DNA of 64,000 nt from Streptomyces lomondensis (GTDB lineage Bacteria > Actinomycetota > Actinomycetes > Streptomycetales > Streptomycetaceae), in the NCBI RefSeq assembly GCF_014651035.1, contig NZ_BMWC01000005.1, forward strand, positions 1-64,000, read 5' to 3'. The stretch's first letter is position 1. The number at the start of each line of letters is the position of its first letter. The notes beneath the pieces were generated by a model. That model saw only the letters and a list, made by a program, of their open reading frames with translations. It was not told the origin of the DNA and made no database searches. Both the position numbers and the translations under genes were made by a program. Positions 34,195 through 43,227 of this stretch are shown one piece after another.

Positions 34195-34213
34195 GTAAGG
34201 TATTACACCTTAC
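34195..34213. promoter_or_regulatory. GntR operator, site 1
   Basis: GTAAGGTATTACACCTTAC has perfect 7-bp arms GTAAGGT/ACCTTAC around ATTAC. It lies between the divergent cyclodeaminase-family gene (start 34139) and GntR gene (start 34261). Near copies occur at 35041 and 35122 before the MFS transporter, so the local GntR protein is the obvious ligand. A palindrome TTATGCATAA (34248-34257), 3 bp before the GntR start, may be part of its promoter. Confidence 0.8.
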
Positions 34214-34260
34214 GAGCCTCGGCAAGGCTACGGTGCGGTGTCCCGTGTTATGCATAAGGC

Positions 34261-34962
34261 GTGACCACATCGCGCCCCTCGGCCGGCCCCGCCCGCGGCC
34301 CTCAGCTCAAGTCCGTCAGCCTCCGGGAGCAGGCCCGGGAGGCGGTGCGGACCCAGATCGTGCTGGGTCAGATCGAGCCGGGGCGGGTGGAGAGCGTCAT
34401 CAACGTGGCGGCGGCGCTCGGCGTCTCGGTCACCCCGGTCCGGGAAGCGATCATGGACCTCGCCAACCTCGGCCTGGTCGAGATCATCCGCAACCGGGGC
34501 TTCCGGGTGCCGGTGCTCACCGACCACGACCTGGACGAGATCTTCCGGATCCGCACGATGCTGGAAGCACCGGCCATGGCCGACGTCGTCCAGACCCTGG
34601 ACGGGGCACCGGTCCCGCGATTCCGGCAGCTCGCCGAGGAGATCACGGCCGCCGCCCGCGAGGGAGACCTCGCCTCCTTCCTCGACCTGGACCGGCAGTT
34701 CCACCTCGGACTGCTCGAACTGCTGGGCAACCTCCGGCTCGTGACCATGGTCGGGCAGCTGCGCGACCAGGCCCGGATGCAGGGCCTCCAGAAGCTGGCG
34801 GACCAGGGCGAGCTGACCCAGTCCGGCGAGGAGCACATCGCCATCGTGGACGCCATCGAGTCGGGGGACGGCGAGCTGGCCGCCGAGCTGATGCGCAAGC
34901 ATCTCGCCCACAGCCGCGGCATCTGGGCCGGCCGGGCCGAGGGCGGCTCCGCGGACTCCTGA
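34261..34962 (+). CDS. GntR-family (FadR/VanR subfamily) regulator
   Basis: A 233-residue repressor. The N-terminal winged helix is at about residues 15-85 (LREQAREAVRTQIVLGQIEP, INVAAALGVSVTPVREAIMD, LGLVEIIRNRGFRVP). The C-terminal all-helical FCD domain (about 90-225) has the metal/ligand-binding pattern with Asp and three His (DLDRQFHLGLLE, EEHIAIVDAIESGD, LMRKHLAHSRG). Such regulators bind carboxylates or amino acids. Its gene sits between the divergent catabolic operon and the MFS gene, with matching palindromes before each. The GTG start is the first in frame. Confidence 0.92.
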   Translation: MTTSRPSAGPARGPQLKSVSLREQAREAVRTQIVLGQIEPGRVESVINVAAALGVSVTPVREAIMDLANLGLVEIIRNRGFRVPVLTDHDLDEIFRIRTMLEAPAMADVVQTLDGAPVPRFRQLAEEITAAAREGDLASFLDLDRQFHLGLLELLGNLRLVTMVGQLRDQARMQGLQKLADQGELTQSGEEHIAIVDAIESGDGELAAELMRKHLAHSRGIWAGRAEGGSADS

Positions 34963-35040
34963 GCCGGGGGATCCGGAGGCAAAGCCTCCACCCGGGGCCT
35001 TGACAGGGGGAGGGGATCGGCCAATCCTCTTCGCACACCA

Positions 35041-35138
35041 GTAAGGCATTACACATCACACCGCAGACGAGTTCCGCGGACATCCCTGCCCGCCCCCTTC
35101 ATACCCTCTCCACGCCCCCAGTGAGGTATTACACCTCA
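35041..35138 (+). promoter_or_regulatory. GntR operators, sites 2 and 3, before the MFS transporter
   Basis: TGAGGTATTACACCTCA (35122-35138) is a perfect palindrome around ATTAC, 16 bp before the MFS GTG. GTAAGGCATTACACATCAC (35041-35059) is a weaker copy. Both share the AGGTATTACACCT core of site 1 at 34195. Site 3 should overlap the transcription start and block it when occupied. Confidence 0.78.
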
Positions 35139-35154
35139 GATCTAGGGAGGACCT

Positions 35155-36537
35155 GTGAGCAGTTCCCTCATCGACGACGCCCGCTTCCGGCCGTTCCACC
35201 GCAAGATGTTCGCCCTCACCGCCGGGGGGCAGTTCCTCGACGGATACCTGCTCAGCATCGTGGGCGTGGTCGTCCTGGGCATGAGCCAGGACCTCGGCAT
35301 GTCCGCGAGCCAGGAGGGCCTCATCGGCGCCTCGGCCCTGGTCGGCCTGTTCGTCGGCGGTCTGGTCTTCGGGCGGGTGACGGACCGGATCGGCCGCCAG
35401 CTGCTGTTCACCCTGCACTTCGTGGTGATCGCCGCGGCGTCGGTCGCCTCGATGTTCGTGAGCGATCCGACGCTGATGGTCGTCCTGCGGTTCGTCATCG
35501 GCATCGCGCTCGGCGCCGACTACGCCATCGGCAGCGCCCTGCTGTCCGAGTGGCTGCCCACCGCGCAGCGGGGCCGGGTCATGGGCATGCTCATCATGGC
35601 GTGGTTCGTGGGCGCCACCGCCGCGTACCTGGTCGGCTACACCCTCATCAGCACCGTGGACTCCGGGGCCTGGCGCTGGGCCCTGGGCAGCGCGGCCGTG
35701 CCCGCCGTCGTGTTCATCATCGCCCGCATCGGCACACCGGAGTCGCCCCGCTGGCTCCTCAGCCGGGGGCGCGTGGAGGAGGCCCGGGCCGTACTGACCC
35801 GCGTCTACGGCACGGACGCCACCACGGAGGCGGTCGAGTCCCTCGTGGCCGACGAGCGCGGGCACGGCCTGGGCTTCACCGAGGTCTTCCGCGGCGCGTA
35901 CCTCAAGCGCACCGCCTTCGTCGGCCTGTTCTGGCTGCTCCAGATCGTCCCGCTGTTCGCGATCTACACCTTCGGGCCGACGATCCTGAGCGCGTTCGGC
36001 ATGTCCGGCGGTGGCGACTCGATCATCGGCTCCGCGCTGATCAGCGTGCTGTTCCTGATCGGCTGCGTCCCCGCGCTGCGCCTCATCGACACCTGGGGGC
36101 GGCGGCCGCTGATCGTCTGGTCCTTCGCCCTGATGGTCATCCCGCTCGCCGTGCTGGGCCTGATGCCGGCCGCGCCCGCCGCCGTCGTCCTCGCCTGCTT
36201 CTGCGCCTACGCGCTGTTCTCCGGCGGCCCGAGCATCCTCGAGTTCATCTACCCCACCGAGCTGTTCCCGACGGAGGTACGGGCCACGGCGGTCGGGGTC
36301 GGCACGGCCGTCAGCCGCATCGGCGCCGCCATCGGCACCTACCTCCTGCCCGTCGGTCTTGACCGCATCGGGGTCGGCCCCACCATGCTGATCATGGCGG
36401 TGATCACGCTGCTGGGCTTCGCGGTCTGCCTCACCATGGCCCCCGAGACCCGGGGCCGCCGGCTGGCGGAGGCGAGCAGTGCCGGCACGCCCGGCCCGGC
36501 GCCGGCCGACCGGCCCGCCCGTGTCACCACCCGCTGA
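35155..36537 (+). CDS. MFS transporter, sugar-porter/metabolite:H+ symporter type
   Basis: A 460-residue, twelve-helix transporter. It has the loop 2-3 signature GRVTDRIGRQLLF and its repeat RLIDTWGRRPLIVW, plus GTPESPRWLLSRGRVEEA after helix 6 and YPTELFPTEVRATAVG, all typical of the SP/MHS group. It would import or export a small carbon compound, most simply the substrate of the divergently regulated dehydrogenase/reductase pair. The GTG has GGGAGG 6-7 bases before it, immediately downstream of the GntR site. A terminator at 36544 follows. Confidence 0.9.
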   Translation: MSSSLIDDARFRPFHRKMFALTAGGQFLDGYLLSIVGVVVLGMSQDLGMSASQEGLIGASALVGLFVGGLVFGRVTDRIGRQLLFTLHFVVIAAASVASMFVSDPTLMVVLRFVIGIALGADYAIGSALLSEWLPTAQRGRVMGMLIMAWFVGATAAYLVGYTLISTVDSGAWRWALGSAAVPAVVFIIARIGTPESPRWLLSRGRVEEARAVLTRVYGTDATTEAVESLVADERGHGLGFTEVFRGAYLKRTAFVGLFWLLQIVPLFAIYTFGPTILSAFGMSGGGDSIIGSALISVLFLIGCVPALRLIDTWGRRPLIVWSFALMVIPLAVLGLMPAAPAAVVLACFCAYALFSGGPSILEFIYPTELFPTEVRATAVGVGTAVSRIGAAIGTYLLPVGLDRIGVGPTMLIMAVITLLGFAVCLTMAPETRGRRLAEASSAGTPGPAPADRPARVTTR

Positions 36538-36543
36538 AGGGAC

Positions 36544-36565
36544 TCGGCCGGCTCCTTCCGGCCGA
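36544..36565 (+). terminator. Hairpin after the MFS gene
   Basis: TCGGCCGG (36544-36551) and CCGGCCGA (36558-36565) form a perfect 8-bp stem with a six-base loop, starting 6 bp after the stop. It marks the 3' end of the transporter unit. Confidence 0.75.
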
Positions 36566-36804
36566 CGATGCCGAAGCCGCCGCCGTGGGCCGCGTCCGGA
36601 AACCGGGCGCGGCCCACGGCCGTGTCCGCGACCGGGCGGGCGGTGGGATGGTCGGCCGAACGGCCGAGGGCCGGTGCGGCGCGGGCCCGGGGGTCTGGCC
36701 GAATGGCCGAGGCGCGTGGCCGTGCCCGCGGGCGAGAGTGGAGCCACTTCCTCTGCTCGATCATCGACATGACCACGATCCCGATCCCGACCCAGGAGTA
36801 CGAG

Positions 36805-37194
36805 ATGCAGCGCGGTTTCCTCGTCGGTGCCGTCGGCGGCGTGGCCGCCATGGCCGCCGTCGGCGGTCTCGTCACCTGGCTCGCGGCCGCCAAGGATGTG
36901 CAGCACACCACGATCGACACCATGCCGCGCGCCCTCTACGTGAAGGTGGACGGCCGGCCGGCGATCGCGAAGACCATCCTCCAGGCCCGTATCGAGGGCT
37001 GGTACCACCCGCTGCCCTGGCTCGGACGGGACATCGGCGACGTGTCGTGCCCGGCCCCTCTGAAGGCGGTGGCCGGTGCGACCGGGACGTGCACGGCCCG
37101 GGCCGACGGCGACCGGATCTCGATCCCCGTCCGCGTGATCAAGGTCGAGGGAGACCCCGCGACCCCGCGGGTCACCTGGAAGTTCGAGCGCTGA
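36805..37194 (+). CDS. DUF4333 single-pass membrane protein
   Basis: A 129-residue protein: N-terminal membrane helix (GFLVGAVGGVAAMAAVGGLV) and an extracellular DUF4333 domain containing paired cysteines (DVSCPAPLKAVAGATGTCTA, the C-P...C pattern of the family) and VRVIKVEGDPATPRVTWKFE. The domain is widespread in actinobacteria, function unknown. The ATG at 36805 is chosen because AGGAG lies 7 bases upstream; an ATG at 36769 in frame has no such site. It leads a three-gene operon with an ABC ATPase (25 bp downstream) and an FtsX-type permease, so it may serve the exporter. Confidence 0.8.
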   Translation: MQRGFLVGAVGGVAAMAAVGGLVTWLAAAKDVQHTTIDTMPRALYVKVDGRPAIAKTILQARIEGWYHPLPWLGRDIGDVSCPAPLKAVAGATGTCTARADGDRISIPVRVIKVEGDPATPRVTWKFER

Positions 37195-37219
37195 CACCCA
37201 CCCGGGAGCACACCGCGTC

Positions 37220-37903
37220 ATGAGCATCGTCCTGGCCGGCCACGGCCTCATCAAGAAGTACGGCTCCACCACCGCACTGGCCGGCGTGGACGTCGAGGTC
37301 GCCGCGCGCGACTCGCTGGCCATCATGGGCCCGTCCGGCTCCGGCAAGTCCACCCTGCTGCACACCCTGGCCGGGATCATCCGGCCCGACGACGGGCAGG
37401 TCCTGCTGCGCGGCGAGCGCATAGACCGGCTCGGCGAGAACAAGCTGAGCGCGCTGCGCCGCAAGCGCTTCGGGTTCGTCTTCCAGTTCGGCCAGCTGCT
37501 GCCGGAGCTGCCCGCCGAGGAGAACGTCGCCCTGCCGTTGATGCTGGAGGGCGTCCCCCGCGGGCAGGCCGTCGCCCGCGCCCGCCGCTGGTTCGCGCCG
37601 CTCGGCCTGGACGGCCTGGAGAAGCGCCGCCCCGGCCAGCTCTCCGGCGGACAGGCCCAGCGGGTCGCCATCGCCCGCGCCCTGGTGATCGAGCCGGACG
37701 TGGTCTTCGCCGACGAACCCACCGGCGCCCTGGACCAGCACACCAGCGAGGAGGTCGTACGGCTCCTCACCTCCGTCACCCGCGAGCAGGGCGCCGCCCT
37801 GGTCATGGTCACCCACGACGCCGACGTCGCCGCGCACTGCGGCCGGATCCTCCAGGTCCGCGACGGCCGGATCAGCTCCCACAGCCAGTACACGGTCGCC
37901 TGA
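37220..37903 (+). CDS. ABC exporter ATPase, LolD/MacB-like
   Basis: A 227-residue ATPase: Walker A GPSGSGKS (about 37-44), Q-loop FQFGQLLPEL, signature LSGGQAQRVAIARAL (about 141-155) and Walker B VVFADEPTGALD. Type VII ABC systems (LolCDE, MacB, BceAB) use such ATPases to drive mechanical transmission by an FtsX permease rather than to move solute through a pore. It sits between a DUF4333 gene and the permease in one operon; BceAB-like systems detoxify peptide antibiotics, so resistance is a reasonable guess but unproven. No two-component genes adjoin it. Confidence 0.93.
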   Translation: MSIVLAGHGLIKKYGSTTALAGVDVEVAARDSLAIMGPSGSGKSTLLHTLAGIIRPDDGQVLLRGERIDRLGENKLSALRRKRFGFVFQFGQLLPELPAEENVALPLMLEGVPRGQAVARARRWFAPLGLDGLEKRRPGQLSGGQAQRVAIARALVIEPDVVFADEPTGALDQHTSEEVVRLLTSVTREQGAALVMVTHDADVAAHCGRILQVRDGRISSHSQYTVA

Positions 37904-37923
37904 CCAGAGCCCGGAGTCCCGAC

Positions 37924-39936
37924 ATGCGTTCCCCTGTCCTCCCCCTGACCTGGCACCTCGCCCGGTCCGCCGGCCGCCGCGGCCTGCAGAGCCGGCTGCT
38001 CGCCGCCGGGGCCGCCGCCGTCGGCGCCTTCGTGCTGCTGGTGATGGTCGCCGCCTGCCTCGGCTCCGGCGCCCGCGCCGACCGCACCGCCTGGCGCGTC
38101 CCCGACGCGGCCCCCGCCCGGGCGGCGACCGCCGTCCAGGCCACGACCACGACGTATGTGCGCCACAAGCCCGTGACCGTCGTCAGCCTCGCCCAGCTCC
38201 CGGACCGCGGGCCCACCCCGGCACCGCCGGGCCTGAGCGCGTTCCCCAGGAGGGGCGAGGTGTACCTCTCCCCCGCCCTGGCCGAGCTGGTCCGTGAACT
38301 GCCCGCGCGGCAGCTCGCCGACCGCTTCCCCCGGCCCGCGTCCTACGGCACGGTCGGCGCCGCCGGTCTCGCCTCCCCCGACGAACTGGTCGCCGTCATC
38401 GGGCGCGCACCCGGCGACCCCGCGGTCTCCGCGTCGGCCGGGAGCCTCGGCTGGTACGACGAGGGGCAGACGGCACGCGCCGGGATCACCGGCTTCGCCG
38501 GTGACAAGCCGAGCCTGTTCACCGGCGCCGACCAGCAGACGGCGCTGCTCGGCGCGGTGCTGCTGGTGGTGCCCGTCGTCGTGCTGGCCGCCGCGGCCGG
38601 ACGGCTCGGGGCGGCCCGGCGCGAGCAGCGGCTCGCCGCGCTGCGGCTGGCCGGGGCCACCCCGCGCCAGATCCTCGCGATGACCGCCGCCGAGGCGGCG
38701 GCCGTGGGCGCCGCCGGTGCCCTGGCGGGTGCCCTCGCCTATGGGGCGCTGCTGCCCGTCCTGGCCGAGATCCCGTACGGCGTCGGCAGCTGGTACACCG
38801 GCGAGCTGTGGGTCGGGCTGCCGTGGCTCGCGGCGGTGGTGCTCGGGGTCACCGTCCTGCTCACCGTCAGCGCGGTGACGATGCTGCGCCGGGTCGCGGC
38901 CTCGCCCCTCGGCGTGGCCCAGCAGGCCGACCCGCGCCGCACCCGCGTGATCCGGCTCGTGCTGTTCGCCGCCGCCCTCGTCTACATCCTCCAGAACACC
39001 GAGGGCCAGCTGTCCAACCGCCGGCTGATCGTGCTGCTGGCCCTGTTCTACGGGGTGTTCTGGCTGTTCGGCCCGTGGGTCGTGGACCGGCTGGGGCGGG
39101 TCGCGGGCCGTTTCGCCCGCCGCCCGGCCACCCTGCTGGCCGCCCGCAGGCTCAGCGACGACCCGCGCGCCGCCTGGCGCACCGTCAGCGGCCTGGTCCT
39201 CGCGGGCTTCGTCGCCGGGTTCTTCTCCGTGACCCAACTGGACATCGGCTTCCCCGAACACCCCGACCAGGTCGCGGTGGTGAGCCAGGACGCGGCCGAC
39301 GCCCGGCACACGGCGGCCGAGGCCCGTACGCTGCTGGACCGGGCGGGCGTCGAGGCGCGTGTCGGCACCGTGGACGACGACGACTTCTCCGGCAGCGTGC
39401 TGCTCGGCAACGCCGGCGTGGTCGCCCGGGTCTCCGGCGGACCCGCGCAGATCGACACCGCGATCACCGCCCTCACGCCCGCCGCGAACGGCCGGTTGCC
39501 GGTCTCGCAGGACTATGTGTCCGCCCCCGACGCCACCGTCACCGACCGCATCGCCACGGTCAGCGCCGCGACGCTGATCCTGAGCTTCCTGGTCGCGACC
39601 GCCTCCGCCGGGCTGACCGCCGCCGCGAACGTCCTCGACCGGCGGCGCGTCTACGGCCTGCTGCGGCTGGCCGGCACCCCGTTGAAGGTGCTGGACCGCG
39701 CCCGGGTCCGCGAGACGGTCCTCCCCCTGGTCGTCCTGGCCGGCGGCACCACCGCGATGGGCGTCTTCGGCGCGTACCAGCTCAACAAGGCGGCCGGCGC
39801 CACCGTCGACAGCTCCGGCGCGCTCCAGCTCGCCGTCTGCGTCACCGCCGGCGCGCTGGCGATGCTCGCGGCGATCGGGGCCAGCAGGCCGCTCCTGCGC
39901 AGGGTGACGACGAACCCGGCGCAGACGGCGGACTGA
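37924..39936 (+). CDS. FtsX-like ABC transporter permease
   Basis: A 670-residue permease with FtsX/MacB-like core helices: one after the N-terminus (LLAAGAAAVGAFVLLVMVAA), a long extracellular segment, a cluster near 210-350 (ALLGAVLLVVPVVVLAAAAG, TAAEAAAVGAAGALAGALAY, AVVLGVTVLLTVSAVTMLRR), two central helices, and a terminal cluster (ATLILSFLVATASAGLTAAA). REQRLAALRLAGATPRQILA and RRRVYGLLRLAGTPLKVLDR are the coupling-type R-x-L-G blocks, appearing twice as expected for two FtsX halves. It is 20 bp after its ATPase. The large periplasmic domain between halves (about 440-550) may bind the substrate. Confidence 0.9.
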   Translation: MRSPVLPLTWHLARSAGRRGLQSRLLAAGAAAVGAFVLLVMVAACLGSGARADRTAWRVPDAAPARAATAVQATTTTYVRHKPVTVVSLAQLPDRGPTPAPPGLSAFPRRGEVYLSPALAELVRELPARQLADRFPRPASYGTVGAAGLASPDELVAVIGRAPGDPAVSASAGSLGWYDEGQTARAGITGFAGDKPSLFTGADQQTALLGAVLLVVPVVVLAAAAGRLGAARREQRLAALRLAGATPRQILAMTAAEAAAVGAAGALAGALAYGALLPVLAEIPYGVGSWYTGELWVGLPWLAAVVLGVTVLLTVSAVTMLRRVAASPLGVAQQADPRRTRVIRLVLFAAALVYILQNTEGQLSNRRLIVLLALFYGVFWLFGPWVVDRLGRVAGRFARRPATLLAARRLSDDPRAAWRTVSGLVLAGFVAGFFSVTQLDIGFPEHPDQVAVVSQDAADARHTAAEARTLLDRAGVEARVGTVDDDDFSGSVLLGNAGVVARVSGGPAQIDTAITALTPAANGRLPVSQDYVSAPDATVTDRIATVSAATLILSFLVATASAGLTAAANVLDRRRVYGLLRLAGTPLKVLDRARVRETVLPLVVLAGGTTAMGVFGAYQLNKAAGATVDSSGALQLAVCVTAGALAMLAAIGASRPLLRRVTTNPAQTAD

Positions 39937-39991
39937 GGGACCGGGGACTGCTCCGCGGCCGGACAGGACCGGCCTGTCAGCCGCCTACCGG

Positions 39992-40013
39992 CTGCCGCGT
40001 GCGCACGCGGCAG
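39992..40013 (+). terminator. Perfect palindromic hairpin after the ABC operon
   Basis: A 22-bp perfect palindrome (arms CTGCCGCGTG/CACGCGGCAG) 55 bp after the permease stop. The 216 bp between it and pntB's stop hold no intact gene; the plus strand reads VVDKLARLGLVARAPGPAGD, resembling a winged-helix tail, but with no usable start. Confidence 0.75.
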
Positions 40014-40230
40014 GGCACCGCGAAGCAGCCGACCCGCCGCCGCACTTCGGCCGCCGTGGCGGCGGGGCCCGCTCGCGCGGGGTCACCGTGGCCGTCACCG
40101 TGCCGGGCGGAGAAGCGGGCCGTCGTCGACAAGCTCGCGCGGTTGGGGCTCGTCGCCCGTGCCCCCGGCCCCGCCGGGGACCCCGTGCCCGCCCTCGGCG
40201 GCAACGGTGTCCCCGGCGGCCGTGCACGCT

Positions 40231-41664
40231 TCAGCGGGATGTGCCGGCCATCTCCGGGACCGGCGCGTCGAGGGCGTCGAGGCGGCGCAGGATGTCCTCC
40301 ACCCGCTGCTTGGCGTCGCCGAAGAGCATCTGGGTGTTCTCCCGGAAGAACAGCGGGTTCTGCACGCCCGCGTACCCGGCGGCCATGGACCGCTTGAAGA
40401 CGACCACGTTCGCCGCCTCCCACACGTGCAGCACCGGCATTCCGGCGATGGGGCTGGCCGGGTTGTCGGTGGCGGCCGGGTTGACGGTGTCGTTGGCGCC
40501 GATGACCAGGACGACCGAGGTGGCGGCGAAGTCGTCGTTGATCTCGTCCATCTCCAGGACGATGTCGTACGGCACGTTCGCCTCGGCGAGCAGCACGTTC
40601 ATGTGCCCGGGCAGCCGGCCGGCCACGGGGTGGATGCCGAACCGCACCTCGACGCCCCGCTCGCGCAGCTTGCGCGCCAACTCCGCGACCGGGTACTGGG
40701 CCTGGGCGACGGCCATGCCGTAGCCCGGGGTGATGATCACCGAGGTGGCGTCGCGCAGGAGTTCCGCGGTCTCCTCGGCGCTGATCTCCCGGTGTTCGCC
40801 GTGCTCGCCGTCGTCGGCCGCGGCCGCCGGGGTGCCGAAGCCGCCCGCGATGACCGAGATGAAGGAGCGGTTCATCGCCTTGCACATGATGTACGACAGG
40901 TAGGCACCGGAGGAGCCGACCAGCGCGCCGGTGACGATGAGCAGGTTGTTGGCGAGCAGGAAGCCCGAGGCCGCGGCGGCCCAGCCGGAGTAGCTGTTGA
41001 GCATGGAGACGACCACCGGCATGTCACCGCCGCCGATGGAGGCGACCAGGTGCGCGCCGAGGGCGAGGGCGATCACCGTGACCGCGATGAGCAGGCCCAT
41101 GTTGGGGCGGGCGACGAACGCGATGGTCAGCCCGACGAAGGCGACCAGGGCGCCGATGTTCAGGACGTGCTTGCCGGGCAGCGTCAGCGGGCGGGAGTCG
41201 ATGCGCGCCGAGAGCTTCAGGTAGGCGACGACGGAGCCCGTGAAGGTGACGGCGCCGATGAACACCCCGATGAACACCTCGGCGTGATGGATGCCCAGCA
41301 GGGAACCGGAGAGTTCGGCGTCGACGTCGAGGTAGCCGTTCCAGCCGACGAACGCGGCGGCGAGGCCGACCAGGCTGTGCATGATGGCGATCAGCTCCGG
41401 CATGCCGGTCATCTCGACGACCCGGGCCCGCCACAGGCCGATGCCCGCGCCGACGGCCGTGGCTACGGCGATCAGCACGAGCCCGGTGGCGGTGATGCTG
41501 CGGGAGGCGAGACCGACCGTGGCGGCCAGGGCGACGACCATGCCCGCGATGCCCCAGACGACGCCCGAGCGGGAGGTCCGGTGCTGGGAGAGGCCGGCGA
41601 GGCTGAGGATGAACAGCAGCGCCGCGACGACGTAGGCGGCCTGGGCGGCCGTGTCTGTGGTCAT
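40231..41664 (-). CDS. pntB: NAD(P)+ transhydrogenase, beta subunit
   Basis: A 477-residue subunit with an N-terminal membrane domain of about nine helices (AAYVVAALLFILSLAGLSQH through LSYIMCKAMNRSFISVIAGG) and a C-terminal NADP(H)-binding domain III (VIITPGYGMAVAQAQYPVAE, FGIHPVAGRLPGHMNVLLAE, VLVIGANDTVNPAA, GMPVLHVWEAANVVVFKRSM). These are the conserved proton-coupled transhydrogenase motifs; the enzyme makes NADPH from NADH using the proton gradient. It starts 6 bp after pntA's stop. NADPH demand for secondary metabolism is a usual explanation in Streptomyces. Confidence 0.96.
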   Translation of the reverse strand: MTTDTAAQAAYVVAALLFILSLAGLSQHRTSRSGVVWGIAGMVVALAATVGLASRSITATGLVLIAVATAVGAGIGLWRARVVEMTGMPELIAIMHSLVGLAAAFVGWNGYLDVDAELSGSLLGIHHAEVFIGVFIGAVTFTGSVVAYLKLSARIDSRPLTLPGKHVLNIGALVAFVGLTIAFVARPNMGLLIAVTVIALALGAHLVASIGGGDMPVVVSMLNSYSGWAAAASGFLLANNLLIVTGALVGSSGAYLSYIMCKAMNRSFISVIAGGFGTPAAAADDGEHGEHREISAEETAELLRDATSVIITPGYGMAVAQAQYPVAELARKLRERGVEVRFGIHPVAGRLPGHMNVLLAEANVPYDIVLEMDEINDDFAATSVVLVIGANDTVNPAATDNPASPIAGMPVLHVWEAANVVVFKRSMAAGYAGVQNPLFFRENTQMLFGDAKQRVEDILRRLDALDAPVPEMAGTSR

Positions 41665-41670
41665 CCGTGA

Positions 41671-43227
41671 TCAGCCCTTCGAGAACATGCCGAGCATGCG
41701 GCGGGTGACGGCGAATCCGCCGAAGATGTTGATGCTCGCCAGCAGGATCGCGGCGAACGACAGCACGGTGACGGCGGTGTTCCCGTGCCCGATCTGGAGC
41801 AGCGCGCCGACCACGACGATCCCGGAGATGGCGTTGGTGACCGACATCAGCGGGGTGTGCAGGGCGTGGTGCACATTGCCGATGACGTAGAAGCCGATGA
41901 CGATCGCCAGGACGAACACCGTGAAGTGGCCGAGGAGTTCACCCGGGGAGAAGGCCGTCACGAGGAACAGCGCGAGCGCTCCGGCGGCGACGAGGGCGTA
42001 CGAGGACCAGGCGGGGCGTGCGGGCCTCGCCGGTGCCTCGGAGGAGGTCGGCGCGGGGTCCTTCGCACCGGTGGCGGCGGGCGCGGCGGACACCTGGACC
42101 GGGGGCGGCGGCCAGGTCTTCTCGCCGTCGCGGACCACGGTCATCGAGCGCTGCACCACGTCGTCGAAGTCGAGGACGAGCCGGCCGTCCTTGCCGGGCG
42201 TGAGCAGCTTCATCAGGTTGACGACGTTGGTGCCGTACAGCTGCGAGGCCTGGGCGGGGAGCCGGCCGGGCAGGTCGGTGTAGCCGATGATCGTCACGTC
42301 GTTGTCGGTGACGACGGCCTTCCCGGCGACCGTGCCCTCGACGTTGCCGCCCTGGGCGGCGGCCATGTCGACGATGACGCTGCCGGGCTTCATGCGCGCC
42401 ACGTGCTCGGCGGTGAGCAGCCGCGGCGCGGGGCGGCCCGGGATGAGCGCGGTGGTGATGACGATGTCGACGTCGGCGGCCTGCTCGGCGTAGAGCTGCG
42501 CGGCGAGCCGGTCGTAGTCCTCCGACGTGGCCTTGGCGTAGCCGTCGGTGCTCACCTCCTGCTCGGCGGAGACCGTCAGGAACTCCCCGCCCAGCGAGCG
42601 GACCTGCTCGGCGACCTCGGGCCGGGGGTCGGTGGCCCGGACGACGGCGCCGAGGCTGCGGGCCGCGCCGATCGCCGCGAGCCCGGCCACGCCGGCCCCG
42701 GCGACCAGCACCTTGGCGGGCGGCACCTTGCCGGCGGCGGTCACCTGGCCGGTGAAGAAGCGGCCGAAGGCGTGCGCGGCCTCGACGACGGCCCGGTATC
42801 CGGCGATGTTCGCCATCGAGCTGAGGACGTCCAGGGACTGGGCGCGCGAGATGCGGGGCACGGCGTCCATGGCGAGCACGGTGATCGGCCGCCGGGCCAG
42901 CTCGTCGACCAGTTCCGGGTCGAGCGCGGGGCTGATCAGCGCGATCAGCGTCGCCCCGTCGCGCAGCCGGCCGATCTCCTCGCCGGAGGGCCCGTTGACC
43001 TTGAGCACGATCTCCGCCTGCCACGGGTCGCCGAGCCGGGCTCCCGCCTCCTCGTAGGCCGCGTCGGAGAAGCGGGACGAGGCCCCCGCTCCCGGTTCGA
43101 CCACCACGTCGTACCCGAGTGCGGCAAGTCTCCCCACGGTGGCCGGTGTGGCCGCCACCCTGGTCTCGCCCGCAGTGGACTCGGCCGGTATGCCGATCCT
43201 CTGGGGTTCCGGTTCCGCTGGGACCAT
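41671..43227 (-). CDS. pntA: NAD(P)+ transhydrogenase, alpha subunit
   Basis: A 518-residue subunit: domain I (residues about 1-390) is the NAD(H)-binding alanine-dehydrogenase-like part, with KVLVAGAGVAGLAAIGAARS and the mobile loop TDLPGRLPAQASQLYGTN; then a Pro/Ala linker (about 405-430) and four C-terminal helices (SSYALVAAGALALFLVTAFS through MFSKG). The fused form with four helices is the E. coli-type PntA, not the split PntAA/PntAB arrangement. The ATG at 43227 has GGGAGAGG upstream. It is first in the operon and faces a divergent efflux gene. Confidence 0.95.
   Translation of the reverse strand: MVPAEPEPQRIGIPAESTAGETRVAATPATVGRLAALGYDVVVEPGAGASSRFSDAAYEEAGARLGDPWQAEIVLKVNGPSGEEIGRLRDGATLIALISPALDPELVDELARRPITVLAMDAVPRISRAQSLDVLSSMANIAGYRAVVEAAHAFGRFFTGQVTAAGKVPPAKVLVAGAGVAGLAAIGAARSLGAVVRATDPRPEVAEQVRSLGGEFLTVSAEQEVSTDGYAKATSEDYDRLAAQLYAEQAADVDIVITTALIPGRPAPRLLTAEHVARMKPGSVIVDMAAAQGGNVEGTVAGKAVVTDNDVTIIGYTDLPGRLPAQASQLYGTNVVNLMKLLTPGKDGRLVLDFDDVVQRSMTVVRDGEKTWPPPPVQVSAAPAATGAKDPAPTSSEAPARPARPAWSSYALVAAGALALFLVTAFSPGELLGHFTVFVLAIVIGFYVIGNVHHALHTPLMSVTNAISGIVVVGALLQIGHGNTAVTVLSFAAILLASINIFGGFAVTRRMLGMFSKG

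Noticed and set aside
35056..39309. A 1417-codon open frame on the minus strand
   Set aside because: It is antisense to the MFS, DUF4333 and ABC genes, its composition (long runs of G, E, Q, H, A) is that of a shadow frame in G+C-rich DNA, and it has no recognisable domain.
39937..40230. Possible winged-helix regulator fragment (VVDKLARLGLVARAPGPAGD)
   Set aside because: Too short, without start codon or second conserved block; only the hairpin at 39992 was kept.
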